Assembly (NCBI RefSeq): GCF_018860425.1
Contig: NZ_JAHKPI010000015.1
Location: 124,001-188,000, forward strand
Direction of reading: 5' to 3'
DNA: 64,000 nucleotides
DNA from: Marinobacter sp. F3R08
Lineage (GTDB): Bacteria > Pseudomonadota > Gammaproteobacteria > Pseudomonadales > Oleiphilaceae
In this document: piece after piece, positions 62,101 through 64,000 of the stretch
Layout: every line of letters starts with the position of its first letter
How positions within the stretch are numbered: position 1 is the stretch's first letter
The notes under the pieces: model-generated
Database searches by the model: none
What the model saw: the letters and a program-made list of their open reading frames with translations, nothing else
What the model was told of the DNA's origin: nothing
Translations under genes and position numbers: made by a program

Positions 62101-63096
62101 TTATGTATCTGATTGTGCGCTTTTTTCCCTTTCAGGTACGGAGTAAGGCAGTGGTATTGGCACCAGTACAGCCTCGGGCATGTCTTTTGGATGCAAGGGG
62201 GATTGGGCTGCATCGTGGCGCACGACCGCGAGCAATTCAACGCTGCCATCGCTGTATTCAACCGCGTTTACCACTTCTCCCATGGACCGCTCGTCAGATA
62301 ACAGTGCGCTCCCGGGAGAGGGCACGTTTGCTGCCCGTTCAATACGAAAGCGGAAAAGACTTTTTTTCAGTTGCCCGAGAAAATGCATCCGGGCAATCAC
62401 TTCCTGTCCTGTGTAGCATCCCTTCCTGAAATGTACACCACCGAGATGTTGCCAGTTCAACATCTGGGGTACGAAAGACTCCTGCGTGGCGGGTGTGAGG
62501 CGGGCAACCCCGGCCGCAATCTCGGATGCCTGCCAGTCCGCCAAAGCTATCTGGGCATTGGCAGATAGTGCTGGTTTGCTCTCGGCAGTCCGCCAGAATT
62601 CAAAGCGGGCCGTTCCCTCGGCTGTCGATTGTGTTTTCACCAGGACGCCGTCACTCAGCCGGGTTGATTTGCCCGGGTCCGTCAGAGTGTCCAGAGATTC
62701 ATCGGCAAGGGTTTCGGCCAACCCGGTACCCAGAATGCCCAGAATCCTGGCTTCCGTGACACGCTCCATGGTGGTTCCACGAAACAGCATCAGGTATTTG
62801 CGTAAGTGGTTGATGGTGTCGTCAGCAAGCTCCGAAGGAAGGTCCATCAGGATATCGTCTCCGAACCGGACCATGCGGGTGAGGCAGTAGGCGCGACCCT
62901 TGGGGGTCGCCGCTGCAGCTCTTGGAGAGTAGCCGGAGACTACTTCATCCAGATTCTGGCTGAACTGGCCCTGGAGAAATTTGTCGGTGCCAGGGCCGCT
63001 GATGCGCACAATCACCCGGTCGTTCAGGACTGCCCAGCCGTCGGTCGGCAGGGGGTAGTCTGCAACCGCTGATACAGGCGTGTTTAAGTCGGTCAT
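62101..63096 (-). CDS. ygfZ: YgfZ, folate-dependent Fe-S cluster repair protein
   Basis: A 331-residue protein of the GcvT-like fold with the signature KGCYTGQEVIARMHFLG (about residues 222-238). YgfZ uses tetrahydrofolate in assembly or repair of certain iron-sulfur enzymes. Gene neighbourhood with sdhE and ygfX is conserved in gammaproteobacteria. A 21-bp gap separates it from the upstream ygfX gene. Confidence 0.94.
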   Translation of the reverse strand: MTDLNTPVSAVADYPLPTDGWAVLNDRVIVRISGPGTDKFLQGQFSQNLDEVVSGYSPRAAAATPKGRAYCLTRMVRFGDDILMDLPSELADDTINHLRKYLMLFRGTTMERVTEARILGILGTGLAETLADESLDTLTDPGKSTRLSDGVLVKTQSTAEGTARFEFWRTAESKPALSANAQIALADWQASEIAAGVARLTPATQESFVPQMLNWQHLGGVHFRKGCYTGQEVIARMHFLGQLKKSLFRFRIERAANVPSPGSALLSDERSMGEVVNAVEYSDGSVELLAVVRHDAAQSPLHPKDMPEAVLVPIPLPYSVPEREKSAQSDT

Positions 63097-63117
63097 GGCG
63101 TGCTCCAGGATAGTGAA

Positions 63118-63582
63118 TCAGGTGACTGAGTGCCCGGATCGGCTCAGTCTGAGCCAGACTCTCAGGCGCCGGAACTCTTCTGGCGGAACGTTCCCTGGCC
63201 CGCCTGGTGACGGTGCCAGCAGTATCGTGGTGTAAGAACGGATGTTGGTGTCGGCTGTCCGAAGTTTCAAGACTGCCAGCCCAGACCAGATTCGACTGGA
63301 AGCCAGCGGAATAACGTGAATCTGCCTGTTGTCCGGGGTTTTGGCGTACATCTTACCGTGTTCAATCAGAAGGCCATTCAATGCGCCGTTGCCCAGAAGT
63401 AATCCGTTGGACCGATACTGAAACGTCGCGCCACACAGTGCAATGGGTGCTGCAATGAGTAGCCAGATTTTACCGGCCATTGCCGCGACTGCCAGAAAGG
63501 CCAGCAGCAACAGCCAGGGAAACACCGCCAGAATGCCGACCAGCGGAGAGGGGGCTAGCGCCAGCTCAATCCGGTTGGACAC
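63118..63582 (-). CDS. ygfX: YgfX-like membrane protein
   Basis: A 154-residue protein with two adjacent N-terminal membrane helices ([21 protein letters not shown], and a second around [16 protein letters not shown]) and a soluble C-terminal part. Position directly after sdhE and this topology match YgfX (CptA), proposed as a toxin-like inhibitor of the cytoskeleton in E. coli; sequence conservation is low in the family. Its start overlaps the sdhE stop by 17 bp. Confidence 0.75.
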   Translation of the reverse strand: MSNRIELALAPSPLVGILAVFPWLLLLAFLAVAAMAGKIWLLIAAPIALCGATFQYRSNGLLLGNGALNGLLIEHGKMYAKTPDNRQIHVIPLASSRIWSGLAVLKLRTADTNIRSYTTILLAPSPGGPGNVPPEEFRRLRVWLRLSRSGHSVT

Positions 63583-63838
63583 GTTTGAGGATGATGTCGA
63601 CCATGCGTTGAAGATCCGGGTCTTGCGGGCGACTGCGCTGCATGAACCATTCGAACATGTCGTTATCTTCGCAGCTCAGCAGTTTCTTGTAGCGGGCCTG
63701 ATCCTCGGCGCCAAGGTCGCGATAGGCTTGCTCAACGAAAGGTATCAGGAGGTTGTCCAGTTCAAGCATGCCGCGACGGCTGTGCCACCACAGGCGGTTG
63801 AATTCGGCTTTTTCGGACGATGCGGCTGTCTCTGACAT
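63566..63838 (-). CDS. sdhE: SdhE, FAD assembly factor
   Basis: A 90-residue protein with the conserved RxxRGM(L)ELD motif ([16 protein letters not shown]) that binds the SdhA flavoprotein and promotes covalent FAD attachment to succinate dehydrogenase. ATG at 63838 begins [10 protein letters not shown]. An in-frame ATG at 63850 is possible. It lies just downstream of nadB, another flavoprotein related to SdhA. Confidence 0.93.
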   Translation of the reverse strand: MSETAASSEKAEFNRLWWHSRRGMLELDNLLIPFVEQAYRDLGAEDQARYKKLLSCEDNDMFEWFMQRSRPQDPDLQRMVDIILKRVQPD

Positions 63839-63878
63839 AATGTTTACCATCGAATCGTGTGTAACAGTTGGCGTTGTT

Positions 63879-64000
63879 TCAGGGCGCAAGCGTTCTGTAG
63901 GTTGTGGGAACCAGTACGGTATCACGGACCTCATTGAGCAGTCCCGGATAATCCAGCGTGTAGTGCAGCCCGCGGCTTTCCTTGCGTTGTAATGCTGAAC
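63879..64000 (-). CDS. nadB: L-aspartate oxidase, C-terminal end
   Basis: Only the last 40 codons are inside the window; the gene continues past base 64000. The conserved ending [14 protein letters not shown] identifies NadB, the FAD enzyme that oxidises aspartate to iminoaspartate in NAD synthesis. The stop is the TGA at 63881-63879, and sdhE begins about 40 bp downstream. Confidence 0.85.
   Translation of the reverse strand, partial: SALQRKESRGLHYTLDYPGLLNEVRDTVLVPTTYRTLAP

Noticed and set aside
1-64000. tRNA, rRNA, 4.5S RNA, CRISPR arrays and insertion sequences
   Set aside because: I saw no cloverleaf-like gene, regular spaced repeat or transposase; a covariance-model scan would be needed to exclude small RNAs.

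Overview
The window looks like chromosome of a marine gammaproteobacterium close to Marinobacter. This is inferred from gene content and order, not from a database search: a rimK cassette with a DUF432 protein, an MscS channel and a YjbQ protein, several TRAP transporters, a min operon led by DUF1244 and HopJ-like genes, and Pseudomonas-type blocks such as ffh, rpsP-rimM-trmD-rplS, xerD-dsbC-hom-thrC-recJ-prfB-lysS and nadB-sdhE. Coding density is high. I see no rRNA, tRNA, CRISPR array, phage or recognisable transposase.

Layout. 1-4346: a tight plus-strand cassette (DUF432 end, MscS channel, RimB-like protease, RimK, deacylase, YjbQ). 4347-11580: an accessory catabolic segment (GntR/FCD regulator, TauE exporter, amidase, DctPQM TRAP transporter) bounded by a 63-bp direct repeat of the yjbQ 3' end, with a decayed deacylase-gene scrap beside the right copy. 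11582-20159: a CHASE4-type diguanylate cyclase, then a TAXI-type TRAP transporter with a clear sigma-54 promoter and its probable DctB/DctD two-component system, followed by a collapsed chemoreceptor gene. 20771-28421: PIN-PhoH ATPase, CBS protein, START protein, DUF2804, the DUF1244-hopJ-minCDE operon, and SOS-controlled dinB. 28425-36243: PAP2 phosphatase and a GT4 glycosyltransferase, an aldo-keto reductase, a large acetyl-CoA hydrolase/transferase, an SlyD-like isomerase, and olsB-olsA. 36489-41713: RstA/RstB, a ferric-type ABC ATPase, argF and monothiol glutaredoxin. 41726-49897: TonB-like protein, DUF1631, CNNM/CorC protein, CcsA-like protein, ffh, rpsP, rimM. 49901-64000: translation, recombination, threonine and repair genes, an HDOD protein, and ygfZ, ygfX, sdhE and the end of nadB.

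The strongest regulatory signals are two Pho-box-like arrays with 11-bp periodicity. Each begins 50 nt from the start codon of a lipid gene (the GT4 glycosyltransferase and olsB). With the PAP2 phosphatase and OlsA they suggest a two-arm programme replacing phospholipids with glycolipid and ornithine lipid when phosphate is scarce. Other direct signals are a canonical LexA box before dinB, the +1 programmed frameshift in prfB, a terminator-like hairpin between dctP and dctQ, and several intrinsic terminators.
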